Shown here: in pieces, positions 26,199-40,857 of the stretch
Layout: every line of letters begins with the position of its first letter
Numbering within the stretch: position 1 is the first letter of the stretch
Origin: Alkalicoccobacillus gibsonii
Lineage (GTDB): Bacteria > Bacillota > Bacilli > Bacillales > Bacillaceae_D
DNA length: 64,000 nt
Reading direction: 5' to 3'
NCBI RefSeq assembly: GCF_016798245.1
Contig: NZ_JAEUZA010000001.1
Coordinates: 1,100,221-1,164,220, forward strand
Position numbers and translations under genes: made by a program
Notes under the pieces: generated by a model
What the model was told of the DNA's origin: nothing
The model's database searches: none
The model's input: only the letters and a program-made list of their open reading frames with translations

Positions 26199-26305
26199 AA
26201 TGGAAACTTCGCTTTCCGTGGGTACGGCCTCAGCCCCTTCCGTGGAAGAACGCCACTACAGTGTCTTCACCGCGCACTGTATCCACAGGAGTCTACGTTT
26301 CCATT
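26199..26305. repeat. Intergenic repeat element with inverted ends
   Basis: A GC-richer island of about 107 bp in AT-rich spacer DNA. Ends AATGGAAAC (26199-26207) and GTTTCCATT (26297-26305) are inverted. Internal stems are CTTCC-gt-GGAAG (26237-26248) and TACAGTG/CACTGTA (26257-26263 with 26275-26281). The phrases GCTTTCCGTGGG, GGCCTCAGCC and AGGAGTCTACG resemble a non-coding element I associate with intergenic regions of many Bacillaceae genomes. There is no open reading frame. It probably moves in trans or is a relic. Confidence 0.6.
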
Positions 26306-26326
26306 TCCGCTATTTAGGATTTAACC

Positions 26327-26360
26327 AAAAAAACTGATGACCCTATATTAAGGTCACCAG
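26327..26360 (-). terminator. Terminator of the calcium ATPase gene
   Basis: On the minus strand CTGGTGACC (26352-26360) pairs with the arm at 26334-26342 and is followed by a run of seven T. It lies about 45 bases after the stop codon. Confidence 0.85.
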
Positions 26361-26405
26361 ACTTATGTTCTTCTTGATTAAATCTTTTGCTAAGATATTT
26401 ACAAT

Positions 26406-29111
26406 CTACTTCGCACGTTTCATTAATTGGAAGCCTCCAAGGACAACAGTTGGGATTGCGGCGAGTCCGAGGACTAGTAACCATTCTCTGAGTGTTATTG
26501 GCACGGTATGGAACACTGGTTGTAGGGACGGGATGTAGATGACAGCGAGCATTAATAGAGTTGAGATTAATACTGCCACAACTAGATACTTGTTTTCAAA
26601 CGGATTTCGGTGATAAACCGAATACTCACTTCGACAATCAAATACATGGATTAATTGTGCCATCACAAGAGTTAAGAAGGCTACCGTCTGGGCACGCGTA
26701 AGGTCTGCATCGTGCTCTTGGTATACAAACCAGAAAGCAGCAAGCGTGACTAAACCGATCATAAAGCCTCGACTAACAATCTTCCATGTAAGTCCTCTTG
26801 CAAATACACCTTCATTTGGGCTTCTCGGCTTGCGCTTCATCACGTCTCCTTCTGCCTGATCCATTCCAAGAGCCATTGCAGGAAGACCATCTGTCACAAG
26901 ATTCACCCATAGAATTTGAATCGCAGCAAGCGGAAGTGGTAATCCGAGAATCATCGCGAAAAGCATGACTAGAATTTCTCCAACATTTGATGCCATCATG
27001 TAGCGGATGAACTTTCGTATATTCTCGTAAATATTTCGTCCTTCTTTAATCGCCTCTTTAATGGTTGCGAAGTTATCATCACTTAAGATAAGTGATGATG
27101 CTTCCTTCGCCACGTCCGTTCCGGTAATACCCATCGCAATACCGATGTTGGCCGCTTTAATCGCCGGCGCGTCGTTTACTCCATCTCCAGTCATGGCCAC
27201 AATATGACCATTTGCCTGAAGCGCTTGTACGATTCGTAGTTTATGCTGAGGTGATACTCTCGCAAACACAAAGATCCGATCAATTTGCTCGACTAATTCT
27301 TCATCAGACATTTTAGAAAGAGTCTGACCATCCACGACAAGTCCTCCGTTTGGAAGGATATTAAGCTGTCTGGCAATGGCTGATGCAGTGATTTTGTGAT
27401 CTCCTGTAATCATGACTGTTCGAATTCCTGCTTCACGGCATTCAGCAATGGAGTCCTTCACTTCTGGGCGAGGAGGATCGATCATCGCCTGTATCCCAAT
27501 GAATGTTAACTCTTTTTCTGTTTGGTCAGCTGTTTGGATCATTTCATGTGGATCAAGCACACGGAAGGCGATAGCAATCGTTCGGAGTGCCTCTCCAGCC
27601 ATCGTTGCTACAGCTTCCTCTAGCTCTTGCTTGCCCTTAGCACTCATTCGTTCGCTTCGGTCTCTTTTTAAAATAAGGCTTGTTCGAGACGAAATGACGT
27701 CTGGCGCCCCTTTTGTAATAAGGATTCGTTTACCTGAACGATCTCGAACAATTACACTCATCATTTTTCTCGTTGAATCAAACGGAAATTCATGAATAAC
27801 CTGGTACTGTTTTGTTAGCCCTTCTCTACTGTAACCAGCTTTTTTAGCGGCTACGACAAGTGCTCCTTCGGTTGGATCCCCATCAAGAACATAATCTGTT
27901 TGTGATTTTTTAAAGCGTTTTTCTTCTTTTCGTTCAACGATCTCTGCATGACTTGCGAGTAAACCGAAGCTAAGTAATTGAGCGAGCTCACGATTCTGCT
28001 CAGGGAGAACACTTTTTCCATTCTCTAAAAACTCACCACTCGGCTCATAGCCTGTTCCGGTCACATCCCAATATCGTCCGCCGCTCCAAAGCTTCGTTAC
28101 TGTCATTTTGTTTTGAGTTAATGTACCCGTTTTATCTGAGCAAATAACCGATGCGCAGCCTAATGTTTCAACTGCAGGTAACTTACGTACAATTCCTTTT
28201 CGTTTGATCATACGTTGAACACCAAGAGCAAGTGCAACAGTAACGATCGCTGGAAGACCTTCCGGAATAGCTGCTACAGCAAGAGAAACCCCACTTAAGA
28301 ACATCGTATTTAACTCATGTCCTTGAAGCAAACCAATTACAACCACTAAAGCCGTTAAAAGAAGGGCCACCGCAATTAGCATTTTACCGAGCTGCTCTAA
28401 ACGAAGTTGAAGTGGTGTGACAAGTGTTTCAGTCGTTTGAAGCAGATGCGCAATCTTACCCATCTCGGTTTTCATTCCAGTTCCGACAACAATGCCTTGC
28501 CCATTGCCCTGGGTAATCATCGTTCCCATAAACAACATATTTTCTTGATCGCCAATCTCTAATTCTTCTGAACTTAAACTTTGACTTTTTTTATGAACAG
28601 GAACAGATTCACCAGTGAGAGACGCCTCGTCCACTCGGAGCTCATTCGTATGAAGAAGGCGGATATCTGCACCAATTCGGTCTCCACTTTCAATCCGGAC
28701 AACATCACCAGGTACAACTTCTGCAGACGGAATTTTTACCCACTCGCCGTCGCGCTTTACCGTCATTTGTGGAGCTGAAAGTTCCTTTAATGCATCTAAT
28801 GACTTCTCAGCCTTTCGTTCTTGAACATAGCCAAGGATCCCGTTAAGCAAAACGATACACATGATCGTAATAGCATCAATAACTTCCCCAATCAATCCTG
28901 AAATTAATGTAGCTGCAAGCAACACCAACACCATGAAGTCTTTAAATTGCGCAAGAAATACAAGAATCGCTGGTGTTTTTTTGCCCTCATCTAGCTTGTT
29001 TGGTCCCACTTGATTTAAGCGCTTTTTCGCTTCTTTAGTTGTGATCCCAACTTCTACATTTGAGCCGGTTTTACTAATGACATCTTCTTCTTGTTCTCGA
29101 TACCAATTCAT
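26406..29111 (-). CDS. Calcium-transporting P-type ATPase, SERCA-like (YloB)
   Basis: P2A-type cation pump of 901 residues that exports calcium. Order of domains: cation ATPase N-terminus (about 1-70), first helix pairs, actuator domain with DEASLTGES near 161-170, phosphorylation site SDKTGTLTQNK with Asp-326, nucleotide-binding domain with KGAPDV, hinge MTGDGVNDAPALK-like (MTGDGVNDAPAIKAANIG), then six C-terminal helices. PEGLP in helix 4 is present, as in calcium pumps. In B. subtilis the YloB orthologue is calcium-dependent and sporulation-associated. It is divergent from rqcH. Confidence 0.93.
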   Translation of the reverse strand: MNWYREQEEDVISKTGSNVEVGITTKEAKKRLNQVGPNKLDEGKKTPAILVFLAQFKDFMVLVLLAATLISGLIGEVIDAITIMCIVLLNGILGYVQERKAEKSLDALKELSAPQMTVKRDGEWVKIPSAEVVPGDVVRIESGDRIGADIRLLHTNELRVDEASLTGESVPVHKKSQSLSSEELEIGDQENMLFMGTMITQGNGQGIVVGTGMKTEMGKIAHLLQTTETLVTPLQLRLEQLGKMLIAVALLLTALVVVIGLLQGHELNTMFLSGVSLAVAAIPEGLPAIVTVALALGVQRMIKRKGIVRKLPAVETLGCASVICSDKTGTLTQNKMTVTKLWSGGRYWDVTGTGYEPSGEFLENGKSVLPEQNRELAQLLSFGLLASHAEIVERKEEKRFKKSQTDYVLDGDPTEGALVVAAKKAGYSREGLTKQYQVIHEFPFDSTRKMMSVIVRDRSGKRILITKGAPDVISSRTSLILKRDRSERMSAKGKQELEEAVATMAGEALRTIAIAFRVLDPHEMIQTADQTEKELTFIGIQAMIDPPRPEVKDSIAECREAGIRTVMITGDHKITASAIARQLNILPNGGLVVDGQTLSKMSDEELVEQIDRIFVFARVSPQHKLRIVQALQANGHIVAMTGDGVNDAPAIKAANIGIAMGITGTDVAKEASSLILSDDNFATIKEAIKEGRNIYENIRKFIRYMMASNVGEILVMLFAMILGLPLPLAAIQILWVNLVTDGLPAMALGMDQAEGDVMKRKPRSPNEGVFARGLTWKIVSRGFMIGLVTLAAFWFVYQEHDADLTRAQTVAFLTLVMAQLIHVFDCRSEYSVYHRNPFENKYLVVAVLISTLLMLAVIYIPSLQPVFHTVPITLREWLLVLGLAAIPTVVLGGFQLMKRAK

Positions 29112-29194
29112 CTAGACACCTCACCTACAGCTTGGTTGATTAGGCCAAGCAGTCTCTTATACAAGCCATCTTATTCAGTCAGGGTGAAAAACAT

Positions 29195-29202
29195 GCTATA
29201 CT
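29195..29202 (+). promoter_or_regulatory. Extended -10 promoter of rqcH
   Basis: TGC-TATACT (TATACT at 29197-29202) is an extended -10 element about 35 bp upstream of the rqcH start. The -35 region (TTCAGT at 17 bp) is poor, which is typical when a TGn extension is present. Confidence 0.5.
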
Positions 29203-29234
29203 CGTTGAAGTGAGTTTTTTTAAGAGGTGATTCG

Positions 29235-30950
29235 ATGTCGTTTGATGGACTTATGACGAGAGCTGTCATTCATGAATGTGCAAATCAATTGGCCAGTGGC
29301 CGTATATCAAAAATTTATCAACCATTTAAAACAGAATTAATTTTCACGATTCGAGCAAATGGAAAAAACCATTCCTTGTTACTTTCAGCTAATGCAAGCT
29401 TTGCTAGAGCCCATTTAACGGAAGAAAAATATGACAACCCTTCTGTTCCACCCATGTTTTGCATGCTATTACGCAAGCATTTAGAAGGTGGAGTTATTAA
29501 AAATATCCAACAAGATCAAATGGACCGGATCATTCATTTAGATGTAGTAAATAGAGATGAGCTTGGAGATGAAAAAGAACGCCGTTTAATTATTGAAATT
29601 ATGGGTCGCCATAGTAACATCATCTTAGTTGACCCGAAAACCAACGTTATTATCGATAGCATTAAACACGTTAGACTTGATCAAAGTAGTTATCGTACCG
29701 TTGGACCTGGACAGGCCTACAAGCGACCTCCTGAGCAACATAAAGTGAGTCCAGTTGATGCAAGTGAGGAAGATGTATTAAAGCACATCGACTTTAATGC
29801 TGGAAAAATATCTTCACAGCTCGTTGATCAGTTTGCCGGACTGTCTCCGTTGCTTGCTGAAGAGATTGTTACCCGTGCAGGCATGGTGAACAAACAAAGC
29901 TTACCTAAGGCATTCATGCATGTAATACAACCAATTAAAGAACATGCCTATCAGCCAGAAATGGTGCTAACAGATAAGAAAGAATACTTCTATCTAGTAC
30001 CCTTAACTCATATCGATGGAAAGCGATTATCGTATCCTACAATGAGCCAAATGCTCGACCGCTACTTTTACGGGAAGGCTGAGCGAGATCGTGTGAGACA
30101 GCAGGCCTTTGATCTTGAACGGTTCTTACGCAATGAATGGCAAAAGAATAAACGTAAGCTAAAAAAACTGCGTAAAACGCTAACGGATGCTGACCAGGCG
30201 GCGATCTATCAAAAATTCGGTGAGCTTGTAACCGCCAATTTATATCAAATTAAAAAAGGCGATACGAATGCAGAGGTTATTGATTATTATGACGAAGAAG
30301 GTAAATCAATTACGATTGAGCTTGACCCGTTAAAAAGTCCATCTGACAATGCCCAAGCCTATTTTAAACGATATAACAAGGCTAAGAATTCAATACAGGC
30401 TGTTCAAGAACAGATGAGCTTAACAGAAAAAGAAATGGATTACCTTGATGGACTATTGCAGCAAATGGAAAGTGCGTCTCCAAAGGATTTAGAGGAAATT
30501 CGCGAAGAACTAATGGAAGAAGGCTACATTAAGAAAAAGCAGTCTAAAAAGCCACACAAAAAGAAAAAAGATGTGAAGCCACAGCTAGAGCATTATCAGT
30601 CATCAACAGGCATTGAATTTCTAGTCGGTAAAAACAATACTCAAAACGAGTACTTAACGAACCGATTGGCAAGACAAGATGAAATATGGCTGCACACAAA
30701 GGATATTCCAGGATCTCATGTGGTTATTCGTTCGCTTGAGCCAGACGAAGAAACGATCAAAGAGGCAGCAACAGTCGCAGCCTTTTTCAGTAAAGCACGA
30801 ATGTCGTCTTCTGTTCCTGTAGACTATACGCGTATTCGTTTTGTCAAGAAGCCGAATGGTGCAAAGCCCGGGTATGTAACCTATGACAAGCAAACCACCG
30901 TTTTTGTGACACCAGATGAAGATCAAGTGATGAGTTTGCGGAAGAGGTAA
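29235..30950 (+). CDS. rqcH: Ribosome quality control factor RqcH (NFACT family, FbpA/YloA)
   Basis: Binds obstructed 50S subunits and recruits tRNA-Ala to add C-terminal alanine tails that mark stalled peptides for degradation. Domains: NFACT-N (about 1-220) with the family-critical Asp-97/Arg-98 pair (QDQMDRII), helix-hairpin-helix, a long coiled coil (about 280-430), a lysine-rich linker and NFACT-R with EIWLHTKDIPGSHVVIR. It has 571 residues and a good AAGAGGTG ribosome site. It was earlier called fibronectin-binding protein. It is on the opposite strand from pyrE, sharing a terminator with it. Confidence 0.95.
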   Translation: MSFDGLMTRAVIHECANQLASGRISKIYQPFKTELIFTIRANGKNHSLLLSANASFARAHLTEEKYDNPSVPPMFCMLLRKHLEGGVIKNIQQDQMDRIIHLDVVNRDELGDEKERRLIIEIMGRHSNIILVDPKTNVIIDSIKHVRLDQSSYRTVGPGQAYKRPPEQHKVSPVDASEEDVLKHIDFNAGKISSQLVDQFAGLSPLLAEEIVTRAGMVNKQSLPKAFMHVIQPIKEHAYQPEMVLTDKKEYFYLVPLTHIDGKRLSYPTMSQMLDRYFYGKAERDRVRQQAFDLERFLRNEWQKNKRKLKKLRKTLTDADQAAIYQKFGELVTANLYQIKKGDTNAEVIDYYDEEGKSITIELDPLKSPSDNAQAYFKRYNKAKNSIQAVQEQMSLTEKEMDYLDGLLQQMESASPKDLEEIREELMEEGYIKKKQSKKPHKKKKDVKPQLEHYQSSTGIEFLVGKNNTQNEYLTNRLARQDEIWLHTKDIPGSHVVIRSLEPDEETIKEAATVAAFFSKARMSSSVPVDYTRIRFVKKPNGAKPGYVTYDKQTTVFVTPDEDQVMSLRKR

Positions 30951-31053
30951 AGGAGAAAACGAACCGGAGACAAACACAGTTAATCGTTTATGGAACACAA
31001 ACGCAGCAATTTATCCGCTCCAGGAGAATCCCTCGCTCGTCTGCTAGCCTACC

Positions 31054-31100
31054 AAAAAAAGTGGCGAATGATTCAGCAATTGAATCATTCGCCATTTTTT
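31054..31100. terminator. Bidirectional terminator between rqcH and pyrE
   Basis: Perfect 14-bp arms 31062-31075 and 31081-31094 (TGGCGAATGATTCA) with a 5-base loop, flanked by A7 on one side and T6 on the other. It ends both the rqcH and pyr operon transcripts. Confidence 0.92.
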
Positions 31101-31145
31101 AGTTGATTTTTCGTTACGTACCAGCCTCTTCTTTCTTACATTCTT

Positions 31146-31765
31146 TTACTTCATCCACGCATCAGACTGCGGATTCTCTCTCCATTTGGAGAGCATGCTT
31201 TGTTCTTGCTCTGTAATCACATGAGTCTCTTTTGCCACTTGGATGAGGGTTGTGTAGTCTGTTAGAACAGTCGCTTCAACATCGGCTGCTTTTAATTGGT
31301 CCGATGCTTTTTCAAGCTCATATGTAAAGATCGCAGCAACCCCAAGCACTTCAGCTCCGTCTTCTCGTACTGCCTCTACAGCAGATAAAGAACTTCCTCC
31401 GGTTGAGATAAGGTCTTCAATGACAACCACTTTTTGACCGGCTTCAAGCTTGCCTTCAATTCGCTTTTGTTTCCCGTGGCCCTTTGCACTTCCTCTTACA
31501 TAGATCATCGGCAGCTCAAGCTCATCACTTACCCATGCGGCATGCGGAATTCCAGCCGTCGCCGTTCCTGCAATGACATCAACATCTGGATAGTTCGTTT
31601 TGATCAGCTGAGCTAAACCCTTTGCAATTTCGCGACGAACCTTCGGATAAGAAAGGGTTAATCGATTGTCACAGTAGATGGGTGATTTGATCCCTGAGCT
31701 CCAGGTGAATGGGTCAGCAGGCTTCAGACTTACTGCTTCGATTGATAATAAATTTTCTGCAAATG

Positions 31766-31781
<16 letters not shown>
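31146..31781 (-). CDS. pyrE: Orotate phosphoribosyltransferase
   Basis: Joins orotate and PRPP to give orotidine monophosphate, the fifth step of pyrimidine synthesis. The PRPP-binding loop is [15 protein letters not shown] choose the ATG at 31781 ([12 protein letters not shown]) with GGGAG 8 bases upstream; it overlaps the 3' end of pyrF by 16 bases, suggesting translational coupling. The product is 211 residues. It is the last gene of the pyr operon and is followed by the terminator shared with rqcH. Confidence 0.97.
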
Positions 31782-34184
<2,403 letters not shown>

Positions 34185-34200
34185 CGTGACATCCCCCTTC

Positions 34201-37200
34201 TTAAGCCTGTGTTTGCATCGCTGGCATACTTTCTGAAGAAAACGTGATTGATTCTAGCACGCGTAGTAGTGCGTCTGCCGTATCAATAGAGGTTAAGCAC
34301 ACCACTCCATTTTCAACTGATTCGCGACGAATCCGGAAGCCATCTCGTGCTGTTTGCTTACCTCTTGTCAGTGTATTGATGACAAACTGTGCTTCTCCTT
34401 GACGAATGGTATCAAGCAGATGAGGTTTTTCTTCGCCAATTTTGTTGACGACTTGAACCGGAATACCTGCTTCTTTAATGAGCTTTGCGGTTCCAGCAGT
34501 TGCTTGTAGGCTGTATCCAATTCGGTGGAAGCGATGGACTAGGCTCATTGCTTCTTCTTTGTCCTTATCAGCGATTGTGAACAAGACCGAACCGTGAGTT
34601 GGGATTTTCATGCCTGAGGCAATTAATCCTTTATATAATGCTTTCTCCAGCGTGACATCTCGTCCCATAACTTCTCCAGTCGATTTCATTTCAGGCCCAA
34701 GCGTAATATCTACGCGACGTAGTTTAGCAAATGAGAATACTGGTACTTTAACAGAGACTTCTTTTGGCTCTGGTTGATAGCCTGTTTCATAGCCTAACTC
34801 CGGTAATCTCTTACCTAGCATCACTTTGGTTGCAAGGTTCGCCATAGATACTCCTGTGATTTTACTTAAGAATGGTACCGTACGGCTTGAGCGTGGATTT
34901 ACTTCTAGCACATACACATCATCCTTGTGCCACACAAATTGGATATTGAGTAGACCAACAATCTTTAAGCCTCGTGCAATTGCGATTGTACGGTCGATTA
35001 ATCGCTGCTTTAACTCTTCTGGAACCGACTGAGTAGGATACACCGCGATGGAATCTCCAGAGTGTACGCCTGCACGTTCAATGTGCTCCATGATACCTGG
35101 AATAAAGACATTCTCTCCGTCAGAGATGGCATCAACCTCAAGCTCTTTTCCTGTTAAGTACCTGTCAATTAAGACCGGATGCTTCGGATTTACTTTTACT
35201 GCATTTGCCATATAGTTTAATAGCTCAGCTTCTTTATAGACAATTTCCATTGCCCGGCCTCCAAGTACATAAGAAGGACGTACGAGTACTGGATAGCCAA
35301 TTTCAGTTGCAATAACAACCGCTTCTTCGACAGATGTCGCTGTGCGTCCGAGTGGCTGCGGAATGTTTAGTTCAAGTAACGCTTGCTCAAATTTATCGCG
35401 ATTCTCCGCCCGATCCATGTTTTCCAGTGAGGTTCCGATGATTTTCACCCCACGGTTTTCAAGTTCATCAGCTAAGTTAATTGCCGTTTGACCACCAAAC
35501 TGAACAATGACTCCTTCTGGCTGCTCTAAATCAATCACGTGCATAACATCTTCAATTGTCAGCGGTTCAAAATAAAGCTTGTCAGAGGTACTAAAGTCTG
35601 TTGAAACTGTTTCTGGGTTGTTGTTCATGATAATCGCTTCATAACCTGCTTCGCGTATGGCCCAGACTGAGTGAACTGTTGCATAATCAAATTCAATTCC
35701 CTGTCCGATTCGAATGGGTCCAGATCCTAGTACTAAGATACTTTTCTTATCTGTACGAATGGACTCATTTTCTTGCTCATAGGTTCCGTAAAAATATGGA
35801 GTGCTTGATTCAAACTCTGCTGCACATGTATCGACCATTTTGTACACAGGTACAATGCCTTTTTCCTTACGAGTTTGATAGAGTTCTGCTTCGTCCATAC
35901 CCCATAGTCTAGCTAAGTACGAGTCAGCAAATCCTATGCGTTTTGCTTTTTCGAGTAATTCATCATTGTTACGATTTTCTACGAGCTCACCTTCAAGCTG
36001 AACAATGCGCTCGAGCTTTTGCAGGAAGAAGAAATCAATTTTAGTTAGGTCATGAATCTCTTGAATCCCTACTCCACGTCTCAATAGCTCGCCAATCGCA
36101 AACATTCGCTGATCATCTGGTCTTGAGATCTTTTTGCAAAGGTCTTCTGTTGATAAAGCCGGCATATCTGGATCAATGATGTGATCATATCCAGCTTCTA
36201 GTGAACGAACGGCTTTTAAAATGGATTCTTCAAACGAGCGACCAATTGCCATGACTTCACCCGTTGCTTTCATTTGCGTTCCTAGACGACGGTTAGCTGC
36301 TTCAAACTTATCAAATGGCCATCTTGGAATCTTTGTTACAACATAATCAAGTGCTGGCTCAAAGCTAGCATAAGTTGTACCGGTAATCGGATTTTTCAAT
36401 TCATCTAGGCTGTATCCTACTGCAATTTTCGCTGCCATCTTAGCAATCGGATACCCTGTAGCTTTTGATGCGAGTGCGGACGAGCGACTCACACGCGGAT
36501 TCACCTCAATGATGTAGTACTGGTTACTATCCGCATCAAGTGCAAACTGAACATTACATCCTCCTTCAATCCCTAGGGCACGAATAATTGAAAGGGAAGA
36601 GTTACGTAACATTTGATAATCGCGGTCTGTTAGCGTTTGGCTTGGTGCAGTTACAATCGAATCCCCTGTGTGTACACCAACTGGATCAAAGTTTTCCATG
36701 TTACACACAACGATTGCCTGGTTTTTGCTATCACGCATAACCTCGTACTCTACTTCTTTAAAACCAGCAATGCTTTTTTCCACTAAGCATTGCGTCACAG
36801 GACTGTATTTTAACCCACTTTGGACAATTTCAATGAGTTCTTCTTCATTATGCACAATGCCTCCGCCTGTTCCGCCAAGTGTGTAGGCTGGGCGAACAAT
36901 AACGGGGTATCCAATCGTTTGAACAAATTGAAGTGCCTCATCAAGCGTATGCACAATTTCACTTTCAGGCACAGGTTCGCCTAACTCATACATTAACGAG
37001 CGAAACTGCTCTCTATCCTCTGCTTGTTGGATGGCATCAAGCTTTGTTCCAAGAAGCTCAATTCCATACGCTTCAAGGATACCTGATTGCTCAAGCTCCA
37101 TTGCCATGTTTAATCCGGTTTGCCCTCCAAGTGTGGCTAAAATACCGTCCGGTTGTTCCTGACGAATGATCCGACTAACAAACTCTAATGTAATTGGTTC

Positions 37201-37398
37201 AATGTACACGCGATCCGCCATTGTTGTATCGGTCATAATCGTGGCCGGATTTGAATTAATTAGGATGACCTCATAGCCTTCTTCTTTTAATGCTTGGCAC
37301 GCCTGTGTACCTGCGTAATCAAACTCCGCAGCTTGACCGATTACGATTGGACCAGACCCAATCACCAAAATTTTGTTTATATCTGTACGTTTACCCAT
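34201..37398 (-). CDS. pyrAB: Carbamoyl-phosphate synthase large subunit, pyrimidine-specific
   Basis: Makes carbamoyl phosphate from ammonia, bicarbonate and two ATP. It has two homologous ATP-grasp halves (each with an IGSGPI-IGQ start, near residues 12 and 555), an oligomerisation domain between, and a C-terminal MGS-like allosteric domain (from about 930). I choose the ATG at 37398 ([14 protein letters not shown]), 9 bases after AAGGGG; the ATG at 37407 abuts that ribosome site. It is 1065 residues. The pyr operon position makes it the UMP-inhibited pyrimidine enzyme (CarB family). Confidence 0.97.
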   Translation of the reverse strand: MGKRTDINKILVIGSGPIVIGQAAEFDYAGTQACQALKEEGYEVILINSNPATIMTDTTMADRVYIEPITLEFVSRIIRQEQPDGILATLGGQTGLNMAMELEQSGILEAYGIELLGTKLDAIQQAEDREQFRSLMYELGEPVPESEIVHTLDEALQFVQTIGYPVIVRPAYTLGGTGGGIVHNEEELIEIVQSGLKYSPVTQCLVEKSIAGFKEVEYEVMRDSKNQAIVVCNMENFDPVGVHTGDSIVTAPSQTLTDRDYQMLRNSSLSIIRALGIEGGCNVQFALDADSNQYYIIEVNPRVSRSSALASKATGYPIAKMAAKIAVGYSLDELKNPITGTTYASFEPALDYVVTKIPRWPFDKFEAANRRLGTQMKATGEVMAIGRSFEESILKAVRSLEAGYDHIIDPDMPALSTEDLCKKISRPDDQRMFAIGELLRRGVGIQEIHDLTKIDFFFLQKLERIVQLEGELVENRNNDELLEKAKRIGFADSYLARLWGMDEAELYQTRKEKGIVPVYKMVDTCAAEFESSTPYFYGTYEQENESIRTDKKSILVLGSGPIRIGQGIEFDYATVHSVWAIREAGYEAIIMNNNPETVSTDFSTSDKLYFEPLTIEDVMHVIDLEQPEGVIVQFGGQTAINLADELENRGVKIIGTSLENMDRAENRDKFEQALLELNIPQPLGRTATSVEEAVVIATEIGYPVLVRPSYVLGGRAMEIVYKEAELLNYMANAVKVNPKHPVLIDRYLTGKELEVDAISDGENVFIPGIMEHIERAGVHSGDSIAVYPTQSVPEELKQRLIDRTIAIARGLKIVGLLNIQFVWHKDDVYVLEVNPRSSRTVPFLSKITGVSMANLATKVMLGKRLPELGYETGYQPEPKEVSVKVPVFSFAKLRRVDITLGPEMKSTGEVMGRDVTLEKALYKGLIASGMKIPTHGSVLFTIADKDKEEAMSLVHRFHRIGYSLQATAGTAKLIKEAGIPVQVVNKIGEEKPHLLDTIRQGEAQFVINTLTRGKQTARDGFRIRRESVENGVVCLTSIDTADALLRVLESITFSSESMPAMQTQA

Positions 37399-37419
37399 GC
37401 TACTCATCCCCTTTTCTGT

Positions 37420-38508
37420 TTACGCTAGTACATTTGCTGTCTGTGTTTGATTCATTAATGTCATAAACTGATCAAATAAATGGTTCGCATCATGCGGTCC
37501 AGGGTTTGCCTCTGGATGATACTGCACACTAAATGCTGGGTACTCTTTATGAGCTAAGCCTTCTACTGTTTCGTCATTCACTGCGATATGTGTAATGATA
37601 AGATTTGTACCTTCAAGAGAATCATGATCCACTGTATATCCGTGATTCTGTGCTGTGATATCAATGGCACCTGTAGAAACTTCTCGGATTGGGTGGTTAG
37701 AACCCCGATGCCCAAAGCGTAATTTGCTCGTTGTTGCACCTGTTGCTAAAGCAAGAAGCTGATGGCCTAAACAAATACCGAACAATGGAACCTTTCCAAG
37801 AAGATCACTCACCGTTTGAATGGTTTCAGGAACATCCTGTGGATTTCCTGGGCCGTTAGAGACAAGCACGCCGTCTGCTCCTAGGCGAATGATTTCCTCA
37901 GCAGGCGTGTTATAAGGAACAACCACTACATCGCATCCTCGTTCGATAAGCTCAAGCAGGATCCCGTGCTTCATCCCGCAATCAACTAACACTACACGTT
38001 TTCCTTTACCTGGTACATGATACGGGTCTTTAGTTGATACTCTTGATACTTGATCTTGAAGTGGTGCGCTATCCTTTAGCTCTTGTACCACTTCGTCAAC
38101 ATTTACATCCATCGAACAAATTCGGCCTTTTAACGTTCCCACTTCGCGAATCATCCGTGTAAGCTTACGCGTGTCAATGCCAGAAAGCCCTGGAATACCT
38201 TTTGCACGCAGTAAGGTATCGAGTGATTCTTCGTTTCGCCAGTGACTTGGAGCCAGTTCTACCTCTCGAACAATTAGTCCATGGATCGCCGGACTGATTG
38301 ATTCAAAGTCGTCTCGGTTAATTCCGTAGTTTCCAATTAGAGGGTATGTTAAGGTCACAATCTGACCGCAGTAGGAAGGGTCTGATAAAATTTCTTGATA
38401 CCCAGTCATTCCTGTATTAAAAACAACCTCTCCGCTCATCTGTTGATCTGCTCCGAACCCTACACCGATTAGTACTTCGCCATTTTCTAAGATTAGTTGT
38501 TTTTTCAT
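37420..38508 (-). CDS. pyrAA: Carbamoyl-phosphate synthase small subunit, pyrimidine-specific
   Basis: Glutamine amidotransferase subunit that supplies ammonia to the large chain. The class I glutaminase triad region includes [15 protein letters not shown] (nucleophile Cys) and [14 protein letters not shown] choose the ATG at 38508 ([13 protein letters not shown]), which overlaps the pyrC stop as ATGA; a longer frame upstream runs inside pyrC. It is 362 residues. Confidence 0.97.
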   Translation of the reverse strand: MKKQLILENGEVLIGVGFGADQQMSGEVVFNTGMTGYQEILSDPSYCGQIVTLTYPLIGNYGINRDDFESISPAIHGLIVREVELAPSHWRNEESLDTLLRAKGIPGLSGIDTRKLTRMIREVGTLKGRICSMDVNVDEVVQELKDSAPLQDQVSRVSTKDPYHVPGKGKRVVLVDCGMKHGILLELIERGCDVVVVPYNTPAEEIIRLGADGVLVSNGPGNPQDVPETIQTVSDLLGKVPLFGICLGHQLLALATGATTSKLRFGHRGSNHPIREVSTGAIDITAQNHGYTVDHDSLEGTNLIITHIAVNDETVEGLAHKEYPAFSVQYHPEANPGPHDANHLFDQFMTLMNQTQTANVLA

Positions 38509-39785
38509 TTTGTTACCTTCTCCTTTTCCCAAACCAATTTTCCATCTACAAATGTTTGTACGGACCATCCAGCACAATTCCAGCCTTCAAATGGAGTATT
38601 CTTCCCTTTTGATGCAAAGTGTTGCTTTTGAATCGGTTCTGTCTGCTGTAAGTTAACAATCGTTACATCTGCCTTTGCCCCGGCTTCTAGTGTACCGGCG
38701 TCGAGTCCGAATGTTTTTGCTGGGATAATCGTTAACCAATCAACAAGCTGTTTTAATGTCATGCGGTCTTTTTGAACAAATTCTGTATAAAGAAGTGGAA
38801 AGGCTGTTTCGAGTCCAACAATTCCAAATGGTGCTCGCTCAATCGGAACATTTTTTTCTTCTTCTGTATGTGGTGCATGATCCGTTGCAATAAAGTCAAT
38901 CGTGCCATCAAGTAGCCCTTCGATTAATGCTGCGTGATCTTCGCGCCCTCTGAGTGGTGGATTCATTTTAAAATTTGTATCAAGCCCTGGAATGTCATCT
39001 TCACATAGAAGTAAGTGGTGTGGAGTGACTTCCGCTGTCACACGGATACCAGCTCGTTTCGCATCTCTTACTACACGAACCGATTCTTTTGTACTAATGT
39101 GGCACACATGGTAATGGGCACCTGCTGCTTCTGCAAGGAGGACATCCCTTGCAATATGTACCGATTCGCAGACAGATGGAATGCCGTTGATTCCTTGAGC
39201 TTTAGAGAAGTTTCCTTCATGAACGGAACCATTTTGAATGAGTGTATTGTCCTCACAGTGAGCGACAATGGCCATATCTACCTCAGCTGCACGTTTCATA
39301 GCCTCAAGCATCACACCTGCAGACTGTACGCCAACACCATCATCAGTGAAAGCAAAGGCGCCTGCTTCTTTTAATCCTTTAAAATCAGTGAGCTCCTGCC
39401 CCAGTTGCCTTGTTGTAATTGATGCGTACGGAAGAACTCGAACTGAACCTGTTTCTTTTGCTCGGTTTACTAGCCACTCCATTTGTTCACGGGTGTCCGG
39501 CACTGGACGTGTATTCGGCATCGCTGCAATCGTTGTAAACCCACCTCTTGCTGCTGCTTTTGTTCCTGTTTCAATCGTTTCCTTGTTCTCGCCGCCTGGC
39601 TCACGAAGGTGAACATGTGCATCAACAAAGCCTGGTAGAATAAGGTTCCCTGCTACATCTATGGTTTCAGTTACTTCACTTTGATCTGCTTCGTACTGGA
39701 TCAGTCCATTAATCATGAATACATCCTTTTGTACTTGCTCTCCGTCCTGCGTTAATACTCGTCCGTTGATTAGCTTGATTCCCAT
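38505..39785 (-). CDS. pyrC: Dihydroorotase
   Basis: Zinc amidohydrolase that closes carbamoyl aspartate to dihydroorotate. Metal-binding [10 protein letters not shown] is near residues 58-67, and further ligands are in AHCEDN, HICHISTKE and [14 protein letters not shown]. It is a class I enzyme of 426 residues, following pyrB after 12 bases. Confidence 0.98.
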   Translation of the reverse strand: MGIKLINGRVLTQDGEQVQKDVFMINGLIQYEADQSEVTETIDVAGNLILPGFVDAHVHLREPGGENKETIETGTKAAARGGFTTIAAMPNTRPVPDTREQMEWLVNRAKETGSVRVLPYASITTRQLGQELTDFKGLKEAGAFAFTDDGVGVQSAGVMLEAMKRAAEVDMAIVAHCEDNTLIQNGSVHEGNFSKAQGINGIPSVCESVHIARDVLLAEAAGAHYHVCHISTKESVRVVRDAKRAGIRVTAEVTPHHLLLCEDDIPGLDTNFKMNPPLRGREDHAALIEGLLDGTIDFIATDHAPHTEEEKNVPIERAPFGIVGLETAFPLLYTEFVQKDRMTLKQLVDWLTIIPAKTFGLDAGTLEAGAKADVTIVNLQQTEPIQKQHFASKGKNTPFEGWNCAGWSVQTFVDGKLVWEKEKVTK

Positions 39786-39797
39786 GATAACGCCCCC

Positions 39798-40838
<1,041 letters not shown>

Positions 40839-40857
40839 TTAAAGATACGCTTGTCGT

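Noticed and set aside
27412-27795. 127-residue plus-strand frame opposite the calcium ATPase.
   Set aside because: Shadow of a well-identified P-type ATPase; no ribosome site and no recognisable domain.
30990-31106. Possible 38-residue plus-strand frame (MEHKRSNLSAPGES) after rqcH.
   Set aside because: No ribosome site, and its last third is the rqcH/pyrE terminator stem.
38509-38577. Extended N-terminus of carA, and similar extensions of pyrD, pyrB, pyrR and fapR.
   Set aside because: The extra residues lie in upstream genes or leaders and lack family similarity; good ribosome sites precede the shorter starts.
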